The notes under the pieces were generated by a model, which was not told the DNA's origin, ran no database searches, and was given only the letters and a program-made list of their open reading frames with translations. Source: Sphingobacterium spiritivorum ATCC 33861 (GTDB lineage Bacteria; Bacteroidota; Bacteroidia; Sphingobacteriales; Sphingobacteriaceae). From it: 64,000 bases of DNA. The stretch is from contig NZ_GL379770.1 in NCBI RefSeq assembly GCF_000143765.1, positions 2,134,903-2,198,902 on the forward strand. Direction: 5' to 3'. The position numbers were made by a program, and so were the translations under genes. Positions 23,864 to 33,675 of the stretch are shown one piece after another; the first letter of the stretch is position 1; every line of letters starts with the position of its first letter.

Positions 23864-26356
23864 CTATTTATTAAGTTTTTTGATATTCTCTATACGATTT
23901 AACAGGTCTTTGTAATGAACCGCTTCAAAATCTTTTGATCTTTTGGCAGATTTAGCAATCTTTTGCTCCACCTGCAGCAACGCTTCGTACATAATGATAC
24001 GCATATCCGACAGATTAGGATTGTAGGGTGTCAGACCTGCTGCTGCGTAGGCTGTCTCCTGTACAGGTTTATCAAGTTTCAGCAATACCCCCAACCGGTC
24101 TACATACGCACGTTGTAATCCTCTGCTGAATACATCATTGGCATTAGATTCAAAGATCTGTTTCTCCAGATCATTCAACAGATTTTTTACGGTATAAGCC
24201 TGATTCCCATTTTTAAATTCATCGTCCAGCATACGTGCAAATCCGTATGTTTCCATCAACGAAGTCAGTACCTGATTTTGCATTTCGACTATCCGGTTGA
24301 CCATAGTTCCGTAATCTACACGCGAAAGTAATGTGGAATCCAATAACCATGTCGGCGTCTGGAAAACCTGTCTTCCAACAAAATCAACAGCTCTCTGCTG
24401 CTTATCCTTACTCACATACGTGAATACAGCTCCCGGCTCGCCCATTGTCTTCACGTCTTCTGTCATTGCTGCCACATTTGCAAGCACATGATTGACATAG
24501 CGGCGATACTGGCGCATAATTTCCAGATACAATTCTTTAGTACCGCTTAAATCATCCGCATTATCATACGTCCATTTTTCCAGATTCGGCAAGATGTAAC
24601 GCAGATTGGCAATTCCGTAATCACTTGCTTTCACGGCATCGTTCCCCAGATCTTCACTTTGTGCACGCGGATCCATAGATCCCTGTCTGCCATAGAAGTA
24701 TACAGGATTCTTTACTTTCTCACGAATCTGCAGCTCTAATGCGCGTTCTTCCTGTTCGGGAGTCTGTCCTGCAAAATAACGGTAACCAAAGTCAATCGCA
24801 AAACGGTCATACTCCCCTATTTTAGGATAGATTTGTTTCACTCCGTCACCCGGCTGTGCTACATAATTGAAACGTGCATAATCCATTACTGAAGGTGCTG
24901 TACCATATTTTTCGGTAAATGCCGGAGAACGAAGAGAGTCTACATCATATGCCGCACTGGATCCGAAGTTGTGGAGCAATCCTAAAGTATGTCCTACTTC
25001 ATGTGAAGATACAAACCGAACCAGTTGTCCCATCTGCTCATCACTAAGTTTGGCACCACGTGCTCCCTCATGTATAGCAGCAGTCTGTACAAAAAACCAA
25101 TTGCGAAGCAATGACATTACATTGTGATACCAGCCGATATGGCTTTCGATGATCTCTCCTGATCTCGGATCAGATATACGCGGGCCATACGCATTTTCAG
25201 TTTCGGAAGCGAAATAACGGATGACAGAATAGCGTGCATCTTCAGTACTGAATTCCGGATCTTCCTGTGGAGTCGGAGCCTCTCTGGCTACAATAGCTTC
25301 TTTAAATCCAGCGGCTTCAAAGGCCTCATTCCAATCGTTGACACCTGCGATCAGGTAAGGCACCCATTTCTTAGGTGTAGCCGGATCGATATAGTACACG
25401 ATCTGCTTCTTAGGCTTGACCAGTTCGCCTCTGTTGTATGCTTCCAAATCACTGGGTTCCAGTCGCCAGCGTTGAATAAATGCTTTTTTGGTTACTTTTT
25501 GATCATTCGCGCCAAAATCAATCTTGCGGTTAGAAAAATAACCTACTCTCTGGTTATCATAACGTGGCTGCATAGGGACTTTTGGCAGTAATACCATAGA
25601 AGTATTGAGTCCGAAAGTCATCGCTCCCACCGTCTTATCTGCCGGCAGGTCCGGTGTCTTAAATGTCTTGATCGTTCTGACCTCTACATTCTCCGGAAAA
25701 GCTTTGACTGTATCAATATAAGAACGGGAAGCATCGATACCTGCGATTTTATACGTTTTCTTCAGATTCTCGGGTAATTGCATCCCCGGAATATCTCCGT
25801 TATAGAAATCCGTCACATCAATAACTGCATTTCTGCCCCCTTCATTAAACGCTTTGATATCAAAAGCAGCCAGAATAGGCATAGCATTGGAATTGGCTAA
25901 TGCCTGATGGATATCTGTAGTGCCTGTAGCCATGTAGGCATAGCTCGGTACACGGATATAGATTGTATTTTCTCTGCGGTGCCATTGCCAAAGCTGATCA
26001 TTGATCATCTCTCCGCCGTACTGTGACCGGAACTCTTTAAGTCCGACAGGTGTCTGCGTAAAGCGTGTGACTACCAACATATCCCTGTTCAACAGACTAT
26101 CCGGAATCTCCATATAATACTTATCTCCAACACGGTAACTATTAAAGAGACCTTTACTTTTAACGGCATCTTTACTGATCAGTTCATCAAATTTTTTGAT
26201 CTTATCCTTTTTAGGTTTATCTTCTTCCTTCTTTGAAGTATCTGATTTATCTGTCAGTTTGACCAGACCGGACCATTTGCCTGACTGGGCATAAAGAGAT
26301 CCTGTCCCAATAGTCATCATCGCCAATGCGATGGTTATCTTACTTATATATCTCAT
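23864..26356 (-). CDS. Secreted zinc-dependent metzincin protease
   Basis: This 830-residue protein has a signal peptide ending near SLYAQ (residue 24). The zinc site reads HEVGHTLGLLH near residue 450, a full HExxHxxGxxH, and a Met-turn VMDYARF follows near 489; together these define metzincins. The surrounding sequence fits the Bacteroidota zinc-dependent metalloproteases with DUF5117/DUF5118-type N-terminal parts and a DUF4953-type catalytic region. It is the last gene of a sigma-FecR-SusC-SusD operon, starting 21 bases after SusD. Extracellular or periplasmic protein digestion feeding the SusCD importer is the natural inference. Confidence 0.88.
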   Translation of the reverse strand: MRYISKITIALAMMTIGTGSLYAQSGKWSGLVKLTDKSDTSKKEEDKPKKDKIKKFDELISKDAVKSKGLFNSYRVGDKYYMEIPDSLLNRDMLVVTRFTQTPVGLKEFRSQYGGEMINDQLWQWHRRENTIYIRVPSYAYMATGTTDIHQALANSNAMPILAAFDIKAFNEGGRNAVIDVTDFYNGDIPGMQLPENLKKTYKIAGIDASRSYIDTVKAFPENVEVRTIKTFKTPDLPADKTVGAMTFGLNTSMVLLPKVPMQPRYDNQRVGYFSNRKIDFGANDQKVTKKAFIQRWRLEPSDLEAYNRGELVKPKKQIVYYIDPATPKKWVPYLIAGVNDWNEAFEAAGFKEAIVAREAPTPQEDPEFSTEDARYSVIRYFASETENAYGPRISDPRSGEIIESHIGWYHNVMSLLRNWFFVQTAAIHEGARGAKLSDEQMGQLVRFVSSHEVGHTLGLLHNFGSSAAYDVDSLRSPAFTEKYGTAPSVMDYARFNYVAQPGDGVKQIYPKIGEYDRFAIDFGYRYFAGQTPEQEERALELQIREKVKNPVYFYGRQGSMDPRAQSEDLGNDAVKASDYGIANLRYILPNLEKWTYDNADDLSGTKELYLEIMRQYRRYVNHVLANVAAMTEDVKTMGEPGAVFTYVSKDKQQRAVDFVGRQVFQTPTWLLDSTLLSRVDYGTMVNRIVEMQNQVLTSLMETYGFARMLDDEFKNGNQAYTVKNLLNDLEKQIFESNANDVFSRGLQRAYVDRLGVLLKLDKPVQETAYAAAGLTPYNPNLSDMRIIMYEALLQVEQKIAKSAKRSKDFEAVHYKDLLNRIENIKKLNK

Positions 26357-26377
26357 TTCTGTCTTTATGTATATGGA

Positions 26378-28012
26378 TTACCAACCCGGATTCTGTGGTT
26401 GAAGATTTGTATTGACACCCAGCTCTGTAAGCGGTATAGGCATCCAGTAATTCTTTTCTGTAAATACCCGTGTTCCGGCAGATTTTGCAGCATATTTAAA
26501 GGTGCCATCTGTATTTTTGGTGATCGTCACACCATTTACAGATTTATTCAGTACTACGTCAGCTATTTTCCAGCGTCTCAGATCCTGATAACGGATATTA
26601 TCTTCAAAAGCAAGTTCTATCCTTCTCTCTTTCTGTATACGCTGACGCATTTTGTCTTTATCCAGACCTTTAGGCAATTCAGGCATGCCTACTCTTTTGC
26701 GTATAGCATTTACCGCATCATATACACTCTGTACAGGTCCTTCTGCTTCATTTTTTGCTTCTGCAAAATTCAACAAGACTTCAGCGTAACGCATGATTAC
26801 CCAGTTGGTGCTGCTCCCGATACTTGCATCTTTATTGTAATCGAATTTCTCATCAATAAATTTCTTCATATAGTATCCGGTAGGGCTTGGATTGGTTCTT
26901 GGCATATCTTTTCCACCCGTAAAAGCTTCTACTGCCCGATCCTTAAACATACTGCCGTTGTACAGAATAGATTTTTCAAATCTCGGATCTCTTCCTTTAT
27001 AAGGATTTGATTTATCGTAACCTGATCCGGTTTCATCTATAGCCTTTCCGTTGGCCATCTCATACATATCAATCAGATCCTGTGTAGGACAATTGATACC
27101 CTTGCCTCCGTACCCGGCAGGACTATTATTTTTATCAAATGCATGTTGTTTTTCACCCTTCAAACCATTGTATCTGAATTCGAGAATAACTTCAGGGCGT
27201 GTCATTACATTTTTAACCAGAAATACATCGTTATATTCTTTCTGCAACTGAAATGCGTTGCTGCTGATAACCGCCTCAGCAGCATCCGCAGCTACTTTCC
27301 AGCGGTTTATGTTTTGATCCGTGTTACTCAGCGGACTGGCTGCCCAAAGCAGTACTCTTGTCCGGAATGCCAAAGCTGCATCTTTGGTAATTCGTCCCCA
27401 TTCCTCTTTGGCATAAGTCGCTGGTAATTCAGACGCTGCCTTTTCAAGTTCTGAAGCGACAAATGCCATTCCTTCTTCATGCGACACTTTATGAGGTTTA
27501 TCTTCTGCTTCTTCTATAGGCTGAGCCTTTAATAAAAGGGGAACATCTTTAAAAGAAGAAAACATTTGAAAATATAAATAGGCACGCATAAAACGGGCTT
27601 GCCCCAATAACAGGCGTCTGTCATCCTCATTCAACACTTTTGCCGTCTCCGCTCTGCCTATAAAATAATTGATCTTGCGGATCTGCACATAGGCGTCTTT
27701 CCACAGATTACGTTCCGGAAATGTGCTGTTGAAAAAGTCACCCGTCAGGTAAGCTGTTATCTTTTTTTCTTCTGTACCGATCAACTGCAAATCATCTGTT
27801 ACTGCAGCAGGTACATACGTATTGGTAAATCCTGTATTTAAAAATGTATAGAATTCATTGACCGAAAGTTTGATCAGTGCCGGATCTGACCATACGGTCT
27901 CTTCGGACACCAGATTGAGCGGCTTGCGATCTAAAAAATCCTTTTGACAGGATGAAAATCCTATCAGTCCTGATAATAATAAAATACGAAGTATAGTGTT
28001 GTTATTTTTCAT
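26378..28012 (-). CDS. SusD/RagB-family outer membrane lipoprotein, first locus
   Basis: This 544-residue protein has a lipobox (GFSSC, Cys22) and the SusD/RagB pattern: QKDFLDRKPLNLVSEETVW at the mature N-terminus, helical TPR-like repeats (LLLGQARFMRAYLYFQMF) and the C-terminal family end MPIPLTELGVNTNLQPQNPGW. It acts as a surface ligand-binding lid for the SusC channel encoded 19 bases upstream. With a metzincin as partner enzyme, the ligand may be a peptide rather than a glycan. This is inference from context. Confidence 0.94.
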   Translation of the reverse strand: MKNNNTILRILLLSGLIGFSSCQKDFLDRKPLNLVSEETVWSDPALIKLSVNEFYTFLNTGFTNTYVPAAVTDDLQLIGTEEKKITAYLTGDFFNSTFPERNLWKDAYVQIRKINYFIGRAETAKVLNEDDRRLLLGQARFMRAYLYFQMFSSFKDVPLLLKAQPIEEAEDKPHKVSHEEGMAFVASELEKAASELPATYAKEEWGRITKDAALAFRTRVLLWAASPLSNTDQNINRWKVAADAAEAVISSNAFQLQKEYNDVFLVKNVMTRPEVILEFRYNGLKGEKQHAFDKNNSPAGYGGKGINCPTQDLIDMYEMANGKAIDETGSGYDKSNPYKGRDPRFEKSILYNGSMFKDRAVEAFTGGKDMPRTNPSPTGYYMKKFIDEKFDYNKDASIGSSTNWVIMRYAEVLLNFAEAKNEAEGPVQSVYDAVNAIRKRVGMPELPKGLDKDKMRQRIQKERRIELAFEDNIRYQDLRRWKIADVVLNKSVNGVTITKNTDGTFKYAAKSAGTRVFTEKNYWMPIPLTELGVNTNLQPQNPGW

Positions 28013-28031
28013 GGATCAAATGCATTAAATG

Positions 28032-31000
28032 TTAAAGACCTACGCGAACTCCCATAGAGAAAATGCGTTGAGGAGGATATAAATTGGCTGTTGCACCGGT
28101 AGATTCCGGATCATATCTTCTGTTTTTACTGATCGTAAACAGATTCTGCCCCTGTACAGTAATACTCATCGATCTCAGACCTGCTGCTTTGATCCAGTCT
28201 TTTGGAATATCATAGGCCAGCTGTGCTGTTCTCAATTTGATATAGTTTCCGTTTTTCACATAAAAAGTAGATGGAAGTCTGTTATTCTCATGATTAGACA
28301 ATAATCTCGGATAACTGGCGTCGGGATTATCCGGAGTCCATCGGTCTAAATGAAGTTCATAGAAATTAGCAATATCATTGGCAGCTGTATAATTGATAAA
28401 TACATCTGTCGATGCCTGGAAAAATGCATCTACAGATAAACCTTTCCATGCTGCGCCCAGATTGATACCGTATACGGTCGGCGGATTGATATAGCGTGCC
28501 TCGAATGCACGATCCGGACTGCCACTATACAATTCTACTACCCCATCCCCGTTCATATCTTCATATTTGATATCTCCAGGTTTGGGAGTGATCGGTGTAC
28601 CATTAGGACTGCTCAGATATTTAGGCCAGTTAGCTACATCTGCCTCATCTCTGAAGATACCTTTTGCATTCAGAATACGAACCATTCCAATGGCAGATCC
28701 CTCCTGACGTAAACCTGGTAATACCGCATCGTTTTCTCCGTAATCTACTGCACGGCTTTTCGTATACGTCATGTTGATACGGGCATTGATCTGTACATCT
28801 TTGATACGGCTTCTATGCGACAATGCGGCTTCATAACCAAAGTATCTTTCTTTTGCAAAATTCTGCAAAGCAGGTGTCATACCAAATGACAAGGGTACAT
28901 CATATGATCTGGAACGCAGAATATCAAACTTATTTTTATTGTAATAATCCAATTCGAATCCCAGCTTGCCTTTCCAGAGAATAGCGTCCAGTCCGATATC
29001 AAAAGCATCTACTTTTTCCCAGGTTATATTAGTATTCGGAACAGTAAGATTGGAGATTCTTGTCAACGGAGTAATGGCATTATTTGTCCCGAAGACATAT
29101 CCGGCCGGCATAATGGCATAATTATAAAAATAGGTATACAAACTACCGCCATCATTTCCTAACCGTCCAAATGAAGATCTGATTTTCAGGTTGTCAACAA
29201 ATGCAAAGCGTTCTTTGAAAAAATCTTCTTCAGATACAATCCATGCGGCTGATACTGCCGGGAAAAATGCATTTCGCTTTCCTTTCGGATAGTAAGGCGA
29301 ACTGTCATATCTGAAACTTCCTTCTACCACATAACGCTGATCGTAGCTATATACCAAACGGCCAACGACGCTTTGTCTTGCATTTTCAGTAGAAGAACCT
29401 AAGTTTTTCTGCGTACTGGCATCTCCCAGGAAAAGCTGATCTAAACTCGCTACAGGAAAGTTACTTCTGTCGGCGGAGAACATTTCACTTTTAAATTCAT
29501 TTTGCTCATAAAGTGCCATTGCATCTACATGGTGTTCTCCAAACTTTTGCTTGTAGTTTAATTTCACCTGTACATTGACATTGTTATTCTGGTTGTAAGA
29601 CTGGCTCAGGTAAGGTTTTTCAGAACCATTCTGCAACGTATATTCTTCTCTGTCCTGTGCTAACGTATATTGGGGAACTGGTGTAGTAAATCCTTTCTGA
29701 AAAGCGTTGTTACGGTCTACAGTTACTGCAGCACTTGCGGATAATCCCTTGATAAAAGGAATCTGTTGTGTCAATCGGAATGAACCTGTAAATACGTTTC
29801 TCGTGGTCCGGTTATAACCACTTTCGGCTAATACATCTGAATAGGGATTACCTGAAAATCCGGAATAAGCGTAATATCCGTTAGAGAACTTAGCGGGAGC
29901 TACAGATCCCAATGAAGCCAGTCTGCTAAAGATCGTCTCTGCATATGCTGCCGGATTATTTGCGGTTTCACTGATGTAATTGATACCTACGGAAAGATTT
30001 GTATTTGGTGTGACATCATATTCCGTATTACTCACCAAACCATATCTTTTCAGTCCGGAGGTTTTCATCAGACCATCCTGATCGGTATAGGTTCCGCTCA
30101 CAAAGTAGCGGGCATTTTTACTGCCTCCGTTTACATTTACATTGTGGCGTTGGAGCATTGCTGTATTATTAAGCACTTCTTTATACCAGTCTGTATTCGG
30201 ATAACGATCCGGATCGGTGCCATCTCTGAATTTCTGCAACTCATCATTTGTATACTTACTCCGTGGTGAAGAACCTTTTTCAGCGACATCATTATCATAC
30301 ATTTCATTATTCAGCAATGCATACTGATAGGAATCCAGAAAACGGGGTAATCTGGTGCTCTGCTGAAAACCAAACTGTCCGCTGTACTGAATATCCAGGC
30401 GTTCTTTATTACCTTTTTTGGTGGTAATGAGGATTACACCATTTGCACCACGGGTACCGTATACTGCAGCAGCGGCATCCTTAAGTACAGTAACACTTTC
30501 AATAGAGTTGGGATCCAGTTTATCCATTTCCATACCAATGATTCCCTGCCCTTCTCTGGCCACTCCGTCAATAACGATCAGCGCCTCACCCATTCCACGT
30601 ATTTTGATAGTCGCACGGTCACGGTCAGGTGCTCCCGAAGTCATCGTAGATGATATTCCGGGAGCCCTTCCCATTAAGGTGTTAGATAGATTGACTGCCG
30701 GAGATTTTGCAAGCTCATCTCCTTTGATCGTATTGATAGCTCCCGCTACCAATTTCTTTTGCTGGGCACCATAGCCCACTACAACAATATCGTTAAGTTC
30801 AGTTATTGCTTTAGAAAGCACGACTGCAGCATTTTCATTATTTTTAACTTTGTACTCTGCCCTTTGATATCCAAGAAAACTGCATTCAAGAACATCACCT
30901 GCCTGTGCACGGATGCTGAACTCTCCTTCATTATTGGTAGATACAATAAGCCCGCTTCGTTTATTACGGATAGTTGCACCAGGCAGTACAATACCCTGAT

Positions 31001-31421
31001 CATTACGAATAATGCCTTTAATGACTTCTTCCTGCAACGTCAGGGTAGTGACCGCCACACCCAATTCTTTCTTTTTCTTGAGGACTATATTTTTATCAGT
31101 CACCACATATGCAATGTCTGTTTCATTGAAAATAGCATCCAAAGCCTGTTTGACGGATGCATTGACAATATGTACATTTTTGACATTTGTACGCTCGAGA
31201 AGCTGATCATCAAACAAAAAGTTATATCCTGATTGTTTTTGAATTTCTTTGATTAAATTCTCAATCCGCAGATGACTACCCCGGATATTAATGGTCTGTG
31301 CCTCACCCTTAAAGGATACCAGGACAAAAGCTACAGCCAGCATGAAGACAGTAATTTTCATTACCCATAATAATTTCAGGAGAACAGTACGCAGTCCTCC
31401 CAATCCCACATTATAATTCAT
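28032..31421 (-). CDS. SusC/RagA-family TonB-dependent transporter with STN domain, first locus
   Basis: This 1129-residue protein contains, in order: an N-terminal export signal (the start could also be MKITVFML at 31361), an STN domain near residues 44-95, a carboxypeptidase-like regulatory domain (EEVIKGIIRNDQGIVLPGAT), a plug with the SusC signature (AAAAVYGTRGANGVILITTK) and a 22-strand barrel. The STN domain marks a transducer that signals to the FecR protein encoded upstream when ligand binds. It imports TonB-dependently together with SusD. The family length of 1,000-1,150 is respected. Confidence 0.94.
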   Translation of the reverse strand: MNYNVGLGGLRTVLLKLLWVMKITVFMLAVAFVLVSFKGEAQTINIRGSHLRIENLIKEIQKQSGYNFLFDDQLLERTNVKNVHIVNASVKQALDAIFNETDIAYVVTDKNIVLKKKKELGVAVTTLTLQEEVIKGIIRNDQGIVLPGATIRNKRSGLIVSTNNEGEFSIRAQAGDVLECSFLGYQRAEYKVKNNENAAVVLSKAITELNDIVVVGYGAQQKKLVAGAINTIKGDELAKSPAVNLSNTLMGRAPGISSTMTSGAPDRDRATIKIRGMGEALIVIDGVAREGQGIIGMEMDKLDPNSIESVTVLKDAAAAVYGTRGANGVILITTKKGNKERLDIQYSGQFGFQQSTRLPRFLDSYQYALLNNEMYDNDVAEKGSSPRSKYTNDELQKFRDGTDPDRYPNTDWYKEVLNNTAMLQRHNVNVNGGSKNARYFVSGTYTDQDGLMKTSGLKRYGLVSNTEYDVTPNTNLSVGINYISETANNPAAYAETIFSRLASLGSVAPAKFSNGYYAYSGFSGNPYSDVLAESGYNRTTRNVFTGSFRLTQQIPFIKGLSASAAVTVDRNNAFQKGFTTPVPQYTLAQDREEYTLQNGSEKPYLSQSYNQNNNVNVQVKLNYKQKFGEHHVDAMALYEQNEFKSEMFSADRSNFPVASLDQLFLGDASTQKNLGSSTENARQSVVGRLVYSYDQRYVVEGSFRYDSSPYYPKGKRNAFFPAVSAAWIVSEEDFFKERFAFVDNLKIRSSFGRLGNDGGSLYTYFYNYAIMPAGYVFGTNNAITPLTRISNLTVPNTNITWEKVDAFDIGLDAILWKGKLGFELDYYNKNKFDILRSRSYDVPLSFGMTPALQNFAKERYFGYEAALSHRSRIKDVQINARINMTYTKSRAVDYGENDAVLPGLRQEGSAIGMVRILNAKGIFRDEADVANWPKYLSSPNGTPITPKPGDIKYEDMNGDGVVELYSGSPDRAFEARYINPPTVYGINLGAAWKGLSVDAFFQASTDVFINYTAANDIANFYELHLDRWTPDNPDASYPRLLSNHENNRLPSTFYVKNGNYIKLRTAQLAYDIPKDWIKAAGLRSMSITVQGQNLFTISKNRRYDPESTGATANLYPPQRIFSMGVRVGL

Positions 31422-31559
31422 ATATTTGAAGAGTTTAGGTTTAAGCGAAGGGATAAGGTATTACTTTCGAAGGGTCTTACTTATTCACATCGCTTTTAAT
31501 TTCATTAGCCTAGGTCAACCAGAAGTATTAATGCTTCTGGTTTTTTGATTAGTAGAGAT

Positions 31560-32738
31560 TTATTTCATCAGGTAAACCCTCCTTTCTGTGATTTCAAACC
31601 TGATGGTTTCGGTGATTTTAAATAGATTTAATATTTCAGACAGCTTACCATTACGGGATAATGAGCCGCTAAATGTTTTTTTCTTTAATTCTTCGGATCC
31701 GGGCTGAATGACAAAGTCAACATTATACCATCTTTCGAGCTTACGTATTATATCTTCCAGAGGTTCTTTTACGAATACAAATTTGGCATCTTTCCATGCC
31801 ACAGCCGGCTCTACTTCTACCTGCTTACTGTGAAGTTGCTGATCATCCGCAACACTCTGCATCCCCGGCGTCAATGCTACCTGTTTTCCAAATGCCGATA
31901 CATTTACTTTGCCGGATACCAAAGTTGTAACAGCAGGTTCATCCGGATATGCGGATATATTAAACCAGGTTCCTAATACTTCGATCTGCTGTTGTGCACT
32001 CTTGACAATAAACGGCCTTGAGGGATCTTTTGTAACTTCAAAATAAGCTTCTCCCTGCAGCTGAACCTGACGTTGCTGAGCAACAAATTCGACCGGAAAC
32101 CTCATTTTAGAGTCTGCATTCAGCCATACTTTTGTTCCGTCCGACAAGACGATAGTATACTGACCTCCTTTGGGTACCTCGATGCTCTGCCATGTTTCTT
32201 TAAGTTGTCCCTTTAACAGCATATTTCCTGCTCCATCTTCCAGCCTGTCTCCCTTTACGATGAGTTCACCCTGTGGTCCGAGTTTTATTTCACTGCCATC
32301 CTCCATTTTCAGAATAGCTTTATTACTGCCCGGAGAAACATCTGGTTTTGAAATATTTGCAATGCGACTTTGTGAAGTTGTCTGTAATGTATACTGATAG
32401 ATTCCGTATGAGGCTATACTTAAAAGCAGAGCTGCCGCTACGTATTTCCATTGTCTGAAGATGCTGAATACACTTTTATTCAGGGGTAATGAAGGCGTAT
32501 CAGAAGAGGTATCTTCTGTATCAATTAATCTTTCAAATCTATGAAAAGCCTGCTTCGCTGCCTCGGGATCTTCCGGGACTTTGTACGTATCAAAAGTACG
32601 TCCGATCAGTTCAGCCAGGTATTGCTCATTTTCCGGATACTGAAATACCTCTACCCATTCCAGCAGTTCTTCTGCGGAAAGAGATCCTTCTACATATTTC
32701 GTATACAGTATTTCGAACGCTTTTTTGTCCTTCATCAA
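31560..32738 (-). CDS. FecR-family anti-sigma factor, first locus
   Basis: This 392-residue protein has an N-terminal cytoplasmic part (1-95) that should hold the sigma factor and one membrane helix at about 97-115. A periplasmic FecR domain (SIEVPKGGQYTIVLSDGTKV) and a C-terminal DUF4974-type domain (EPLEDIIRKLERWYNVDFVI) follow; the latter contacts the STN domain of SusC. It lies 63 bases downstream of the sigma gene and 138 bases upstream of susC. All domains are present. Confidence 0.93.
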   Translation of the reverse strand: MMKDKKAFEILYTKYVEGSLSAEELLEWVEVFQYPENEQYLAELIGRTFDTYKVPEDPEAAKQAFHRFERLIDTEDTSSDTPSLPLNKSVFSIFRQWKYVAAALLLSIASYGIYQYTLQTTSQSRIANISKPDVSPGSNKAILKMEDGSEIKLGPQGELIVKGDRLEDGAGNMLLKGQLKETWQSIEVPKGGQYTIVLSDGTKVWLNADSKMRFPVEFVAQQRQVQLQGEAYFEVTKDPSRPFIVKSAQQQIEVLGTWFNISAYPDEPAVTTLVSGKVNVSAFGKQVALTPGMQSVADDQQLHSKQVEVEPAVAWKDAKFVFVKEPLEDIIRKLERWYNVDFVIQPGSEELKKKTFSGSLSRNGKLSEILNLFKITETIRFEITERRVYLMK

Positions 32739-32801
32739 AAGATTAATAAATGCTTTACATAACTATAGACGTAATCTGATCTTCGGGGAAGACAAAAAAA
32801 A

Positions 32802-33410
32802 TCATTTTGTTTGGGATATGATTTTTTCTAACAATAATGCCGCTAATACCAGTACCTGGAGGTCTGTGTTTTTTGACATATAAAGTCTTAATAATTTTAG
32901 CGCTCTGACTACATAGGTCTTTGAAGATGTGACAGATATATCCAGTCTGGCAGCGATCTCTTCGTGTGAAAGTCCATCTATACGACTCATCACAAATACT
33001 TCTTTTACTTTGGAGGGTAATGTCGCGATACCTTTGGATATTATATCTTCCAGCTCCTTATACTCTATTCGCTGTACGGGGGTGAGTGCATGATCGGTAA
33101 AATAGTGAATCATTTGTTCCAGATTTTCGGTAACGAGTACCTTTTTACGCAAATGATCCAGTGTTGTATTCCGGGCTATAGTATAGAGATAGGCTTTAAT
33201 ATTTTTAACTTCTCCCAAATCCTCTCTGCGGTTCCATACCTTGACAAATATCTCTTGTGTGATATCTTCTGCCTGTTCCTGTGATTTAACAAGTAATCTG
33301 ACTACAGCAAATACATGAGTCCAATATCTGGAAAAAAGAAGTTCATAAGCATTCTGAGATCCTTCAGAAAGATGCTTCACAAACTCTTCTTCATGTTGTA
33401 AAGGATACAT
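32802..33410 (-). CDS. ECF RNA polymerase sigma factor, first locus
   Basis: This 202-residue Bacteroidales-type sigma-70 factor has region 2 at about residues 25-95 (SQEQAEDITQEIFVKVWNRR and AYLYTIARNTTLDHLRKK) and region 4 at about 140-190 (LPSKVKEVFVMSRIDGLSHE, then EIAARLDISVTSSKTYVVRA). It should direct transcription of the adjacent susC operon when released by FecR. The gene is first in the leftward cluster, and about 265 bases separate it from the next susD. Confidence 0.93.
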   Translation of the reverse strand: MYPLQHEEEFVKHLSEGSQNAYELLFSRYWTHVFAVVRLLVKSQEQAEDITQEIFVKVWNRREDLGEVKNIKAYLYTIARNTTLDHLRKKVLVTENLEQMIHYFTDHALTPVQRIEYKELEDIISKGIATLPSKVKEVFVMSRIDGLSHEEIAARLDISVTSSKTYVVRALKLLRLYMSKNTDLQVLVLAALLLEKIISQTK

Positions 33411-33611
33411 TATGCTCCGTTAGTTAAGTTGAGGATAGGTATAGACATATTTGAAGGTTTATGCCATTAAAAGGCATTACTTTTCAAAACCTTACGCGCA
33501 AAAGTAACTATTTATTTAGAAAATTACCGGAGAAACCCTTATTTCTTGACAATAGTCAAACATGATCACAACAAAATAGCCTGAAAAAATACAGAAACAG
33601 AAGAAAAGAAA

Positions 33612-33646
33612 GGAAAAACCCCGATCTGCTTTTAAAAGATCGGGGC
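33612..33646 (-). terminator. Intrinsic terminator of the second Sus locus
   Basis: CCCCGATCT and AGATCGGGG arms surround a short AT loop. Read leftward, the stem is followed by TTTTT. It ends the susCD transcript 30 bases after the SusD stop. Confidence 0.82.
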
Positions 33647-33675
33647 TATGAATAGATTTAGAGTCAGAATAACAG

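Noticed and set aside
26399..27010. 203-codon plus-strand frame within the first susD
   Set aside because: It is antisense to a clear SusD gene, with no recognisable domain or start context.
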